Source of the DNA: Lingula anatina
Lineage: Eukaryota; Brachiopoda; Lingulata; Lingulida; Lingulidae
Reading direction: 5' to 3'
Length of the DNA: 64,000 nucleotides
Assembly (NCBI RefSeq): GCF_001039355.2
Contig: NW_019775819.1
Span: 105,182-169,181, forward strand
The translations under genes were made by a program, and so were the position numbers. The notes beneath the pieces were generated by a model. That model worked only from the letters and a program-made list of their open reading frames with translations, searched no databases and was not told the origin of the DNA. Position 1 is the first letter of the stretch. Each line of letters begins with the position of its first letter. Of the stretch, positions 24,516 to 37,700 are shown piece after piece.

Positions 24516-24716
24516 ATTATTGCTAACCAACAACAGATTCCTCAGCACCAATTTGAAGACCATTTTTATCATCAAACTAACAAAAAACAACAGAAGTCAC
24601 CTCATGGGAAACCAAGGCAACAGAGGATACTATCTTTTTCATTATCTAGCATGTTAGATGAGGAGGTGACTAATTCTGAGGATTACTGTGATGAATTGCA
24701 GTGGTGTGCAGAATAA
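24516..24716 (+). CDS. RGS22: Alternative last exon of RGS22
   Basis: The TGCTTGTAG acceptor opens a 66-codon frame in phase 0 that follows exon 24340-24417 and ends at TAA 24714-24716. The peptide is Q/H-rich at first (IIANQQQIPQHQFEDHFY) and acidic near the end. An AATAAA signal follows at 25093-25098. Using this exon would replace the last 211 residues encoded by exons 25310-26450. Both ends look splice-competent; transcript data are not available here. Confidence 0.55.
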   Translation: MIANQQQIPQHQFEDHFYHQTNKKQQKSPHGKPRQQRILSFSLSSMLDEEVTNSEDYCDELQWCAE

Positions 24717-25092
24717 CTTCCTACAACTTTGCCTTCCTTGTTTTTGTTATCTTTTGTTCATCTGTGTGCAAATTCCAGGATTTTGACCAAATCTATCAAT
24801 GAATTTATACCCTTTTCTGCATATTTATTCTGTATAGTCATTTTTGTGTTTGAAATGTGTTGTGTGGACATGCTTGGTTGTTCTTGCAATTCCAGTATCA
24901 TTTCTGTTTGAATTTCTTTTGCCATCACTTATTGTGTGAAATCACTTTGTTTGAAGTGAGATCATTTTGTAAAAACATTGTCAAGTTAAATTCCATTGAA
25001 TATGATAGTGCCTAATATTTTGCAGCTTTTTATATGTCACTTTGTATATGGCTGTTATGCTTTGCTTCATTAGACACTGCTTAAAAATAATG

Positions 25093-25098
25093 AATAAA
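25093..25098 (+). terminator. Candidate polyadenylation signal for the short RGS22 form
   Basis: AATAAA about 375 bases after the stop codon of the alternative last exon, and before the next RGS22 exon at 25310. Confidence 0.4.
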
Positions 25099-25309
25099 AT
25101 ATCAATACATACTAAGAAGCATTAAAAGTTGTGGTGTACATAATTATTAGGCATTTTAAGAATTAGGTCCGCTTCACAACAAGAGCTAGGTCACTAGTTG
25201 ATTAACTATTTTTGACAGTGTTTATGCCAATTATGTGTGCTCATATATGCTGCATAGTCACATATTTTAATTTTCATTATATATAACACTGTTTTTTATT
25301 GCTGATTAG

Positions 25310-26450
25310 GAGGCTGCAAGACGGAGAGCACTGGGTCTGCCCCCAGAAGGTGAAGAGGGTGAGGATGATGAAGAGGAGGCATACGATCCATTTGCTTCAT
25401 TGAAGCCCAAAGGGAAAGATGAAGGGGAGGAAGAAGCAGTTGAGAGGGATAATGGCAAAGTGTCCTGGACATACTCACAATACATGTCTGCCTTTGCAGA
25501 GGAGGATGTTCTCAATAACACAGATGAGAGTACCTTCAGTTCCCTTGCTGATGCAGGTATGCAGCAAAAACTTCACGTTTGCAGTGAGTCTGTTCACAAA
25601 AACTTGTTAATGATGTAAAGATAAATAAATAATTGCCCAAAAGAATTCACCATATTTAAATTGACTTCTTTATTTATTTATATTAGTAATGAAAAAGTTT
25701 TTCTTCACATAAAGAAAGATTTGAGCCAGGAAATTGATGTTGATCATCATATGAAATCTCCTCAACAATATTGTAATCATTACAATGTCTTATTTTCAGC
25801 TTCACTCCTTGATGTCAGTTTGTTTGGTGACAGTGACAAGGATTCTAGAAAAAAGAAGACCAGGAAGGAATCAGTTGACAAGAGCCAGCAGACTGACCAA
25901 GAGAAAGCCAAACTTCCACCCAGTGGCAGTGAGGGAGCTACAGGTATCTTTTCCTTTTTTTCAGAACAATAAGTGGAGAAATCATAAGTGTAGATTGTCA
26001 TCATATTCATGAAACTCTGTAAAGTTTATTTACTCTAGAGATCTACAAAGCCTGATTAAGCCACAGGGGAATATGTCACCATTTCACTGGTATGGATTAC
26101 ATTACATTACATTATAAAAAAAGTATCATTAGTGATAACCATGAATATTTCAGTTATACAAATTATCTGCACCGTTAGTTCAATTTCATCATCTCAATCA
26201 ATCAGGGTCAAAGCCCGGCAGTGCCAGACCAGGATCCAGGCCAGCCAGTGGCCAGGCAGCAGGCAAACCACAGGGACAGACAGCAGAACACACCCCCTCC
26301 CCTCCAGGTAGCAGACCCACCAGCAGCAGTCGCAAGGCCAGGGTGATGTCACCCAAGGAGAGAGAGCCTGCCGTCAAATCTGTGACTTACATAGAAGAAA
26401 AACAGAAAGTCAGGCTGGGAAGAACAATACCACCCCTGGTCAGGAAATAG
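25310..26450 (+). CDS. RGS22: RGS22 C-terminal exons, long form
   Basis: Exons 25310-25556, 25800-25943 and 26206-26450 follow exon 24340-24417 in phases 0, 1 and 1 and end at TAG 26448-26450. With the main body they give 1484 residues from the first recognised exon. The segment WTYSQYMSAFAEEDVL matches the conserved WCYSKYIEALEQE-type motif near the end of vertebrate RGS22, so this is the ancestral ending. The rest is charged and low-complexity, with KKKTRKE-type basic stretches and a P/S/G/R-rich tail, and is probably disordered. Confidence 0.88.
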
Positions 26451-27890
26451 GGTGTGTTGTTCTGTTAAAGACTGGGGTCATACTGTAGTATTTTAGATAA
26501 AAATACAGACTTACTGGTAGATTTTTATTTTCCTATGAAGTATGTAAGTAAAGTTGACTTTTTTCTCTGTCTTAAGCAACAGTTTTTGATCCCAATCCCA
26601 TAAATTCATTTCTTTACATACATTTAAGTCAGTTATTTACCTCTACTTTTATATAATACAGTGTATTTTTATGAATGAGGTGTTTTGATATATATTTATA
26701 TGCAAGAGAGAAACTAAAAACATGCAGGGTGAGTTGAATGTGTCAATTAAGAAAAATTATCAGTTTTCTGTCAAATCCATATTTGAATTCACTTTGTATC
26801 CATATTTGTATCCATAATATTTATGATTTGGACATCTAGTTTGCAAAGCCATAAATGTGATAACTCATATACAGAAATCATTTAGAGTCAACAGTTTCAC
26901 CCTGTGATAAACAAACCTGATTATGCCATATAATGTATTTTTGTACTTGATGGCGAGGTACACTTATCATTCCCATCTGTCTTTGTGATATGATGAATAT
27001 AATTGGTTATATATGTATATGCTTGATTGGGTGGGATAAATGACTAGTAATTTCCCTAATTTGCAGTTTTTGTTTAGGGAGGAAGGTTACACACTTATGC
27101 TTAAGAACAGTGAAATAAACAATTAACAACTAATTGCAAAAAGAAATGTTATATGTGCCAATGAAAGCAAAGTTTTTATGCAAGAGTTCAGCAGTTATGA
27201 AGGTATTTTTGTGAGAGGGAAGCTGTGCTGTTGTTAAAAGGGTATGTTTTGTGGTATAATTCTAGATTATGAGGTCTCATTGTGAAGGGTAGCAACACAG
27301 TATTAACATGGTATTTATATCAAAGTTTTAGCTTACTTAGGGTAATTTTTATAATTTTGCTGACAATCTGAATGAATATGTGTAGTGTTGGTAATACTAT
27401 GAATGTGGTTCAATTTTATTTTTATATTTACTTATTTAGCTTGTGAAAGTATTTCAAAAGTATATTTAAAAAAAGTTTTGTTTTTTTTTTTTGGGGGGAG
27501 GGGGGTAAGGCAAGTTATGTATTTATCTTAGTTTTACCAACCATGCTTTTAAAAAGTTCGCCAAGAATTTTTATCTATTTTCCATATACTCCTAGTAGCT
27601 GATACTCTCTGTAGAAAGGATGCTTGATCTACACATATTTCCCATATATGCACAACATTTATATATTGTACATTTTCTACGCACCTGAAGTAAATTACCA
27701 TATTATTGCCATTTTTACTGAATGAAGCTTCGGACGCAGGTTTTATTTTTATACATTTTTTCTAGTCTCCATGTTACATAATTAAGTAGCTCAAGGCCTT
27801 GTTGTCTGACAACTTGACCAACATCGGTGAAAAACTGCTGAATGTATAAAGAATTTTGTAGTGCTAATAAAAGTAATTTTTACTTAAATA
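26451..27890 (+). other. RGS22: RGS22 3' untranslated region
   Basis: About 1.4 kb of AT-rich sequence without coding potential follows the RGS22 stop and ends near an AATAAA at 27866-27871. It contains a T/G run at about 27480-27506. Confidence 0.6.
27866..27871 (+). terminator. Candidate polyadenylation signal of RGS22 (long form)
   Basis: AATAAA in GTGCTAATAAAAGT, the last good signal before the sequence character changes to intergenic. Confidence 0.6.
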
Positions 27891-28841
27891 ATCAATATTC
27901 CTGGAGTTTAATTATTTGATGATACCATACTCACAGTGGTAGAAGAGTGATTCACTCCAAAAGGCTTGACAGCATGTAGCACTAAAGCTACCAGAACAAT
28001 CACAGATTGATTCTTCACATTAACAGATATATTTATTTCTCTGGCTAATTCGTGACATCTCAAAAGTGCACATAATTAATCTATGCGTAAAAAGTTAAAC
28101 CAAGGTCCATTGCTCCGACAATCTATTAGATCTTACCTGTAACGGATGGAAGGTCTATTGGTTCGAAATAATTATCCCTCTCCCTCCTATCCATCTCATC
28201 TCGTCTCAAATGAAGGTTGGATTGAGCAAAGATGCTCAGTCATAAAAATTGAAAAAAAAACTGCGAGAAGGATGTTATCCATATGTTTTTCATTCAATCA
28301 CAATTACTTGCACAAAAGCAAATAAATGTGCAATAAATATTGAATCCGACTTTTAGAAACGAGTGCTGACTGTACGTGTATTGTGCGTTACGTTTAAATT
28401 ACATGTTGTTACTTTTGACAGCACTTACAAGTGATGTTTCGGTATTCCGTCGGTGTGATCGTCTTCAGATTGTTCTCTGCAGCTTTTGGAAGCAGCATTA
28501 TTTTAGGGATGAAAAATTAACACGCAAAATGCTAAATTAATGTCCTTTGTCATATATTTAGCAAGAGAGATTTTTAAATAATGTAGAGAAAACTTTTTTC
28601 ATCGTGTCCTCCATTTTTGAGTTAACGACTCTGTTTTGAAAGTATAATACAGCGGACTTCAAGAAAAAAGACGCAGGCAAGACGGATCTACCATACACGT
28701 GTTAATGAAAGTCAATGAGCTGTGGTATAATCAAATTACGACCCTTGTCGGCAAGGTGTGCTTGACGGCCCTTTACGATCGTTGATTTTGCTTACTATTA
28801 TATAACTCATTGGAACCTGTGAGTAAGTCTTTCACCTGCCT

Positions 28842-28875
<34 letters not shown>

Positions 28876-30429
28876 AAACAAAAAATGTTCCGAGTGTTTG
28901 TATCTTTTGCTAAGTTCCAAAAATGCAGAATATACACAGGTCCTTATTAGTGCCTCCTCAATCCCTCCAGTGGTAGATGTGAGTCCGGGTACGCGTTTAT
29001 TTTTACCGCTCAGTTTTCGCTGAATCGATTTCCTAATCTTCTCATACTCATTCTCAGTATATAGGTACATTTGAAGAAAACAGAAAAGTGACAAATAAAG
29101 TTAAAGATATAGTTGCGAATTTTGCTTTTTTCTAAATCTCTGATGACAGAAAGTGATAAATCTAGGATTTTTTACAAACCATTGAATCCATGCCTTGCTA
29201 GTATGGGGACAAAGCAACGAAAGGTTTGCCCATTTTGGTAACGAAAGTATTAAAAATCACCCTTTTGGATAATATTTGCACGTTATTAAAAAGAAAAAAA
29301 ATGTATTAGGGTATTAGGCCTACGCGATGCATGTTTATTTTAATGGCAGATTTTGTCCTCAACATCAAGTATAATATATTTTTTCACAATGCATGGTAAC
29401 GAAGGTTTGCAAATTACTTTCTGTGGGAATGCACTTACGGGGTGTTTCGTCTAAAACATTTGACGTACTGTGTCCTCTCACCATATTTTCTTGCTTATGC
29501 TCATTAATGTCTAAACTATCATTGAAAAGCATCAAACAAATAAAAAATAATGAGGTGCGCCAAAACAGGTAACGAATTTTTTTTTTCAATTTTTTAAAAA
29601 TCCCGACGCCAAAATCCGGCGACGCTCATGAAAGTAGCCGCAAGCTATTTATTATTTAAAATAAACATTTAAGACATTGTCTAATACGTAAGACGCCATA
29701 CTCGCTTCCTGACAAGTTGCAGATTTTCAACTTTAGTAAAAATGAATTAGATCGATTGCAGAATGTGGCACAGTAACGAATTAAGGAATTACGAGCTCCT
29801 AATTAATAAACAAAGGCATTGTTTTGCTTTGTCAACATTAAAATCTGAACTAAGGCTTTTAAGGAAAATTGCTGACAGGGTTTTGGAGTACACAATGATG
29901 ACATTCATTCGTCGGTGAAATTATATTTGTGTGTAAAGGAGAAATATGAGAAACCGATTTTCCACTTTTATCTCTCCCATTCAGACATGCTTTCATAAAC
30001 ATATGCTGGGGGGGGGGGGGGGGGTCTGATCTTGTGCACAAATAAAAAAGTATATGTAAACACGTTTCCTTAAAAGGCGGGATAAAATGCTGAAAATGGA
30101 CGCGCTTGTGGGATGTATTTCATTAGCTTGAATGCGTTTTGGTCGTATTACATGTAGGCCCTATATTTGCTCGTTACCAATCAGCTCTTCCATCCCAGCT
30201 GAGGCAGTAGCTGAGGCCTTTTGTCCAGAGACGGGAAGGTAACATTATGCACCAAGATTGTGGAAATTAAATTATGAACATTTTTTAATTTACACATTCT
30301 GTTAAATATTCGGTGGTAAGTTAAAACTTTATGCATAAAGATGCGATACGATGATTGCGTCCCGACCGCGACTGCGTTCCAAGTTTTATATCAGTTAGGA
30401 AGTGAGCCTCGTTTGGAAAAAATAACATC
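27891..30429. other. Intergenic region between RGS22 and TPR, including TPR promoter side
   Basis: No gene can be supported. It contains an A run at 28843-28874, a G run at about 30008-30023, and several copies of the short word GTAACGAA or its complement between 29230 and 30180, perhaps remnants of one element. A minus-strand open frame at 28875-29094 reads like protein (FSENEKR-like and TSTTGGIEEALIRT) but has no recognised relative or splice context. The last few hundred bases before 30430 are less AT-rich and are the likely TPR promoter. Confidence 0.55.
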
Positions 30430-33400
30430 ATGGCGGGACATGAGCACCTGTCTCGCACTTTAGAACTCGGAGAGTTTCAGGCACTGCCGCAGAATGTTGC
30501 AGACAAGTTAGAGGCTACTTTGAGGAGTTTGCAAGAAAATATAGAGGAGTATGAAACTCGATGTGAAAAGTTAAGGGTGAACTCAGGTAATTTGACAAAG
30601 AACTGTTAATCTCCGTTCGTTTAAAAACGAAACAATTATTACTTACTCGCCGACTCGTTATTTGCTTTAATACTAAACCCTTGGTGTTAACGACCCCCCC
30701 TCTCCACGAAAAAGCGAATCTAAGTTTCACAGCTTTACGAGAGGAACAAAATTTCACTATCACAATCATTCACATGAATATCATACCAAAGTGTTAAAAC
30801 CTTGTCATATTGTTCAGACCCCAATTTGTTTGCAGTCCATTTATATAATTCATAGTGATAAAAGTTATCACTGTTTAAGAAGTTTATGAAATTTGTTGCT
30901 TTCATATATCATGTCAGGGATTGTGAAGTTAATGGCAGCATGTAAGCATTTTATTATTATTCTAATTTCTTATGTTTTCTTTTATTTCTTCAATGTAGAA
31001 CAGCAGTATTTTGAACAGGAAAAAGAACTGATCAGCACTCGTGGAAAGTTGGAATCAGAAACCAGAATATGTGGTGAAGTGAAACAGCAGCTGGCAGATC
31101 TTGGTATGCAGATTGAGTATTTTTACTTAATCCAGACATCATTAAAAAATGTAATGCAGCATATATATTTCTTTAATTAGTTATATTGTAGATAGAATCT
31201 CTATATATGCTTTGCCCAAATTCACTTTCAAAACATTCATGACTGTTACATTAAATTTTAATCTGTACTCTCATTAATATTTATTCTGTGTTAGATGTCA
31301 AGTATGCAGAGGCTTCAAAAAAGCTTAAAGAACTGGAGACATATAAAGATACTCATGATGTACAAGAGGTGTGTATATACATCAAATTATACACCTTATT
31401 TCCTTTTACATAAATTAAAAAAATTAGATACTGCACAGTTTACAGGTCAAGAAACCATTAAGCAGACTAGAAAATACCTGTAAACTTATTTTGATAGCAT
31501 GTAAAATAGATCAGATAAAGTTATAAACGATCTAAGATGTATAGATCTAAATACAACTTATGTTTAATTTAAATTTGGGAACTGATAGTACTGATATTAA
31601 TTTTCCAGCAACACTTAAAGAGAAAGTCTCAACAACTGGAGGAGGACAAGAAAGATTTGTCAGAACTGCTAGAGAAGAGGAGTGGAGAAATTGATCGGCT
31701 TAACAGTAAGATGTTTGCTTGAAAATAAATGTATTAGAACTGACTTAAAAACATAAAATGGTTAAAGTGAGAAATTCTTTGAGGTATTTATAGTGGGTAT
31801 AAGCTTGATAAAAATAACACTAGTGGTATATTTCTCAACATTTTTCAGATGAATTGCAAAGCCTCACAGAACAGCTTACTGCAGCCAACAATGCCAAATG
31901 TGAAGCTTTGGCCAAGGTTGATGAATTACAGTCTCAGGATGTTTCAAGCCAGGTACAAAGATGACTAATGGTCTGTTTTGAAAATTTAGCTTGATACAGA
32001 GTTGCCTCTGGGTCATATACCTTCCATATTTTCAAAAGAAAACAAGTGTGTGTCCAACCTAAATTTTGGCAGGTTTCTACCTGCAGAAAAGTGATACTAG
32101 AAGTACAAAGAAATTTACCCTGTGTGACAACGCTTTTATATCTGCCAGGCAGCAAGACCCAATAATTCTTCAAGTATAATGACTTTGTCTTCCAGTTCAA
32201 AATGAAGAGGTTGGAACAAGAGCGAGATCAACTGCAGCAGCAAATCCAATGGCTGAATGGTGAAGTGAAGCAAAAAACAACAGAACTGATGAATTGCAGG
32301 AAAGAAAGGGTATGATACCAGTACCAAGTTTCCATTTCATATGTTGAAAAATACTTTTTTCTGATTCATATAAGCATTATGGATTCAAAGCATTTCCGTC
32401 AATCGCTAACAAAATCTCTTCCGATGGAACAGTCAGTTGATTTCTATTTTTTTAAATATGATAATTATTTTGTTGATTTTTGTATATTTTTCATCAGTCC
32501 ACCAAACACTTGGAGCTCCAGAGCCAGCTTGACCAGAAAACTGATGAGATCCAGCACCTACAACAGACTTTGGAAAACTTGCGCAAAGTGAACAGTGAGC
32601 AAACAGCCAAGATAGAAAATTTTATTGAGAAGCTGAAGGATGCCCGCAACTCTCATGCCCAGATGGAGGAGCAGTACAGACATGAGCTGCAGGCCCAAGT
32701 CAAACTGGTCTCTCTTTACAAGGTGTGCTGATGATTAATTGAGTGAATAAATTGTTAGATAAATATCGACTGAGGAGCATTGTAATATCATTTGTTGTTA
32801 TCACTCATAATTTAAATGACTAAGGTTTTGTATATGTCTTTTTATACACAAATTTGGTATTTTTTCAAGGAGATTGGCCATTTCAAACTTTAAAATCATA
32901 AATGATACTGAGTTGGAATGTATTGGTTTCAAATTGCTTTTATTTAGATTCCATAAATGTTTCAGTGTTATCCTTTTGTTTTATTTTAGATAAAATGTTT
33001 TGATGTACATATATTTTTTCCAGACATCAGCAGAAGAAGCAGAGGCCAAGGTGAGAGAGCTGATGACAGCTGTGGAAGAAATGCAGAAATTACTGAAACA
33101 AGCACGAGAAGGTGTGGAATGGTTTGTTTTTATATATATTTGTTGATATGTAACGTGAGGCTGATCTGCATTACATCCAGAAAATATAATCATGTTGCTT
33201 GAAGAACCTTATTTTATATAATTTGTTTCTTTCATATGAACTGGCGAATTTCTATAGATACCAGGATAGCTTTGACATCTTTATAAAGAGACCTTATTTA
33301 ATGTGGACTTGGAGATAATTTTCAGCCCCACTCCCACCCCCACCCCAAGTGGTCTTTGAAATGTAAGTTGGGTTAGTGTTCAGTGCATGACTTTTTTCTT

Positions 33401-33476
33401 TGTTTAGCCCATGAAGCTTTGGAAAAAGAGAGACAGGTGGATGCTGCAAAACATGGAGAAATGTTGACCTCCAAAG
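30430..33476 (+). CDS. TPR: Nucleoprotein TPR, 5' exons (residues 1-344)
   Basis: Nine exons: 30430-30586, 30999-31103, 31295-31368, 31609-31705, 31849-31952, 32196-32309, 32498-32722, 33024-33111 and 33408-33476. The ATG at 30430 lies in ATCATGGCGGG and starts an alpha-helical protein matching the TPR N-terminus: residues around NSEQQYFEQEKELIS correspond to the strongly conserved SEQQYFE segment. TPR (translocated promoter region, Mlp/Megator family) forms the filaments of the nuclear pore basket and acts in mRNA quality control, protein export and the spindle checkpoint. These exons encode continuous coiled coil. The last exon ends in phase 1 and joins exon 33629 (or its duplicate at 38783) in frame. 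Confidence 0.97.
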
Positions 33477-33628
33477 GTATGTATTTTAAAATTAATGAAA
33501 ATAACAGACAGGAATGGTAGTATTAAAAACTAATTTTTTATTTTGAAATGCTTTTCAAAATCTATATATTTCACTCTAATGTTAACTGAGGTCTTTCTTG
33601 TTATGTAGTGGCATTAAACTTATTTCAG

Positions 33629-34731
33629 ATGAGACCATCTCTAAGCTGCAGAAAGAATTACAGCATGCTAATGAACTCATAAAGAAACAAGGTAAGTGAA
33701 AACATTTTCTGTTAAGAATTGCCACTCTGTAAGAACCCAGGCAAGTGTAGTGCACTCTCTTTGATAACGAGCATTTTAAGTTTTTCTGTCAAGATAAAAA
33801 TGAATTGTGGACCACTGCTCAAAGCAAAGTTCTTGTGGAGTGGTTGTTTTATGAATTCATCATATTCCTGTTAGGTAGACCACGTATTACATTTAGCCAG
33901 CAAAAAAGTTATTTTTCTTTTTTAGGAGTCTTGTCCCTAAGTCAGCAGAATATTGAAGCTATGTCTCCCACAGCAGCTGCTGCCAGCCGGTTACTCAAGT
34001 CTGGGAAAACATTGACCCAGGTAAGGAACGAAGGCAGGGTAAATGATGTCACTCAATGGCTTGTATGCAATGAGTTAGATCGTGTTATTGGAGTTTAGTG
34101 TATGATGTGCTAGTAGCCTTTTTTGACCTCTGTATAAAATCTTTTTTTTTTTCAATAAGTTATCAGTCCTCAACTAGGTGTTTCTGGGCTTTTAATATTT
34201 CTGTAACCGCCATTGATTGAGTGCAACTTATTTTCATAGATCTACAGTGAGTATGTGGAAACAGTGGATGCGCTACAGGTTGAGAAAGAGGAAAATAGAA
34301 AATTGAGTGAATATCTGGATCAGATTCTGCAGGTATTTACACCAGTTACACCACTGTGCACTCTCAACAAATGTTTTCTTTGAAATTGTGCAATGGAATA
34401 TTTTGAACAGTTACTGATACATTTCTTGATAAAGTGTTTTATTATCTTTTAACCATAAGAATATAAATCAAACATTATTAAAAAACTGTAGATTATTTTG
34501 GACCACCCTGTTGTGTAGCTTTGATATCCATCTATGGTTCTTGTATATAGGAAATAGAAGAGAAAGCTCCCATCATGAAGAAACAGAGAGAAGATTATGA
34601 ACAAGCCTTGCAAAGTATCGACCAATTAACACGTCAGATGGATGGTGCCATGATTGTAAGTAATAATGAAAAAAAACCTTAATTGTGCATTTTAACAGTC
34701 TAATTTCAACAGCGAAATTTTCTAACACACC

Positions 34732-34777
<46 letters not shown>

Positions 34778-37700
34778 CAATAAAATTGACATTGAGGAAA
34801 AGTTTTATCTGCTTTGTATATTTTATTGTTGATATTGCTTAAAATATGATCAGAATTGTAATTTTGTGGGTCTATTTTTATCACAGGAGTGTGAAAAACT
34901 ACGAGTTAATTCTGAAGAAAATAGTAGAAAGTCCGCACAGTTGTCCAGAGAGAACCAAAGATATAAACAGCAAACATTTGATCTGGGTCAGCAGGTGAGT
35001 GGACAACAACAACAAATTTATTTATATAAAAAAAATCATTTTGGAAATCGAATTATGAAAGTAGATCATTGCCTGTAACATATTTTCAATTTAAAATGAG
35101 ATTGATAGTTAAAAATGATATCTATCTATCTATTTATTTATTTATCGTATGTTAAAAAATATTTTAATGATGCAGGTGCGAATGTTGCTGAAAGAGTTGG
35201 AGGAGGCCAGGGGTAACTTTGTCAGCACAGACAGAGACCAGGCTGATGTGTCCTCCTCAGAGATCTCCAGCTCCTCACACATTATATCTGAGAAACTTGT
35301 CACTTTCAAGTAAATATTAACTATTATGTCACTTGTTATCGTGTTAGTTCAAAGTTTAAAAGGGGATAATATAATGTCTGTTGTCAAAGTGTCATTTAAT
35401 TTTTCTCCAAATACTAGAGACAATTTGGAGATAATTTAGAGATAATTTGGCTGAAGAAAGTCAGAAAAGAAAAAAAGATAACTTACTGGTCGATTTTTAG
35501 TAAATTGACAAAAATAATTGATATTTGCTATAAAAATGCTAGTACTGTCTTGAGGTATTTTTTCGGTGCTATAATGTTGGTAAATCAAACATATTTACCA
35601 CTTCCTTTTTTCAACTAGGAGTATTGAAGAACTGCAGGAACAGAACCAGAGGCTGTTAGAAATTGTGAGAGAGCTAAGTGAAAAGAAAGAAGAGGAGGAA
35701 AATGCTGCTACCTCTGCCAGGTGATTTTTTTATTGACCATCACAAGAAGAGGGATTACTGTCTCCACTTTTTAGCATATAAATATACTTTGCATGATGAA
35801 TTAAGTTTGAGTTTATATTTACTAGAGAACAAGGGCAAATTAAATTTGACATTCTAATTGTATTTATATATTTTCTATTTCAAAGAACTCTTGAGCTCCA
35901 GAAACAACTAGAATCTGCAATGGAAGAATTGGAAGAAATGAAAGCAGGAAGGGAGAGACAGGCACAAATGGTAATGAAAGCATTGATGTTAGTCAACCAG
36001 AGACATTAGTTGGGATTAGTGCAAATACTGAATTACCTGTTGGTAGTGATGAAATACCGTGTCTTAATTTGAATATGAGCAAGAAGGATTACATTTGCAT
36101 CAAAATGGATTCTATGAAAAAGTAAAAGGAGAAATACTGACTGACTGACTGTAAAGTATTCTCTGATTTTATATTCAAGGTGGATTCTATTGTGCGCCAG
36201 CGAGACATGTATAGAGTTCTGTTATCTCAGAGTGGAGGTCAGTCGGTAAGTCATGGTCATCTTATTTAATTTGATATAAATTTAAATTGTACAATTTTTT
36301 GGTATGATTTCCCACAATTTCAAAAATCTGACTTTTCTGTTATAAATTCACGTAAAACATTGTTAAGATCATGATGCACTGAAGGAATCATCTATTGATT
36401 CAACTTTATCTGTTCTAAGATGCCTAGTCCACGTCAGATGTCCACTCCTGGACCATCAGTCCTCCTAAGTCCAGCTCTCAAGAGTCCAGATACTGACAGC
36501 AAGGGATTGGAGGAAGCTAGAGCAGCTCTAAAGGAACTTCAGAGAGAATACGAGTTCTACAAGAAAGAGAAAAATGAAACAGAGAAGTAAGTTTTTACAA
36601 TGCTGTAATTAAGATTCATCAGACTACCAGTCTTTTAAGCTACTATTCTTATGCACTGTGTGTGCGTGTGTGTGTGAGAGAGAGAGTGAGAGAGAGAGAG
36701 AGAGAAAGAGCATATTTTCTAATAAGTTAAAATACTTATTGTTTCAAGTTGTTCAACCATATTTCTAAGAAAAATTTACATTTGATAAATTGAATTTGTT
36801 TATTCAGACAGCTAAATGAGCAGATTGATAAACTGAAGCAGGAAATGTCAGAAATGAGAGTGCAAAACGCTAAATTATCATCCCAGGTAAGCAAAGATTC
36901 TTCAACTATTATGTTAGATTTTTAGCACTATAGCATTCAGAAAATATAGATGGCAAACTTCCAATTTTTTGTTATTTTTTATATCTTCATCAAACTTGGT
37001 GCCCAAGGCTCAAATGTTTTTACCCTCCAGAAAGTTACCTGTCAAGAGACTAGTTTCATTTTCAGAATTTAGATTTTGAAATGTCTTAACAACTGACAAA
37101 TAAAATAAGCCACTGGTCTTTTCCTAAAACTGTTCTTCATTTTTTAACATGAACCTCATTCCAAATCCCAGTCAAATTTAATAAATTTTATGCTGGCCAC
37201 TATTTCTACTTTGGGCCACTATTTTTATTATGCCCTTGAAGGGTCAGTAGGCTCAAACATTATTGGTACAGACTACTTTACATATTTTTTCATTGCAGCT
37301 TGATTTCTCAGCAGAGAGATACAAGATAGTACAGTCTAATGTGGAGGGCTATAGGAAGGAGATAGCTGCACTCAGAGACAAAAACCAGAAATACACAGCT
37401 TCCATTGTAAAGCATGAGCAGACACTCAGCACTCTGAGGGAAGTAAGTGGTTTTATGAAGTTCATTTTTTGTGCTTAAAGTTAAGAATAATATTTTCTTT
37501 AAATTGTATTTCTTTAATGAAAAAGATTAATCTGTAAATGTTATGTTTTCTTTAACAAATTGACTTTTTCATGGAAATCTGTAAGTATAATGAAAGTAGC
37601 TTAGACTCAATCTGGATGTTTCTTCCTAAAGGACTTAATGGCGGCCCAGGAGGGTCTCACAAGGTCAGAGGTCAGATGCCAGAATTTGGAGTCGGAAAAG

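Noticed and set aside
24729-24911. 60-codon frame after the alternative RGS22 exon
   Set aside because: Lies in the putative untranslated region after the stop at 24716; hydrophobic AT-rich chance frame.
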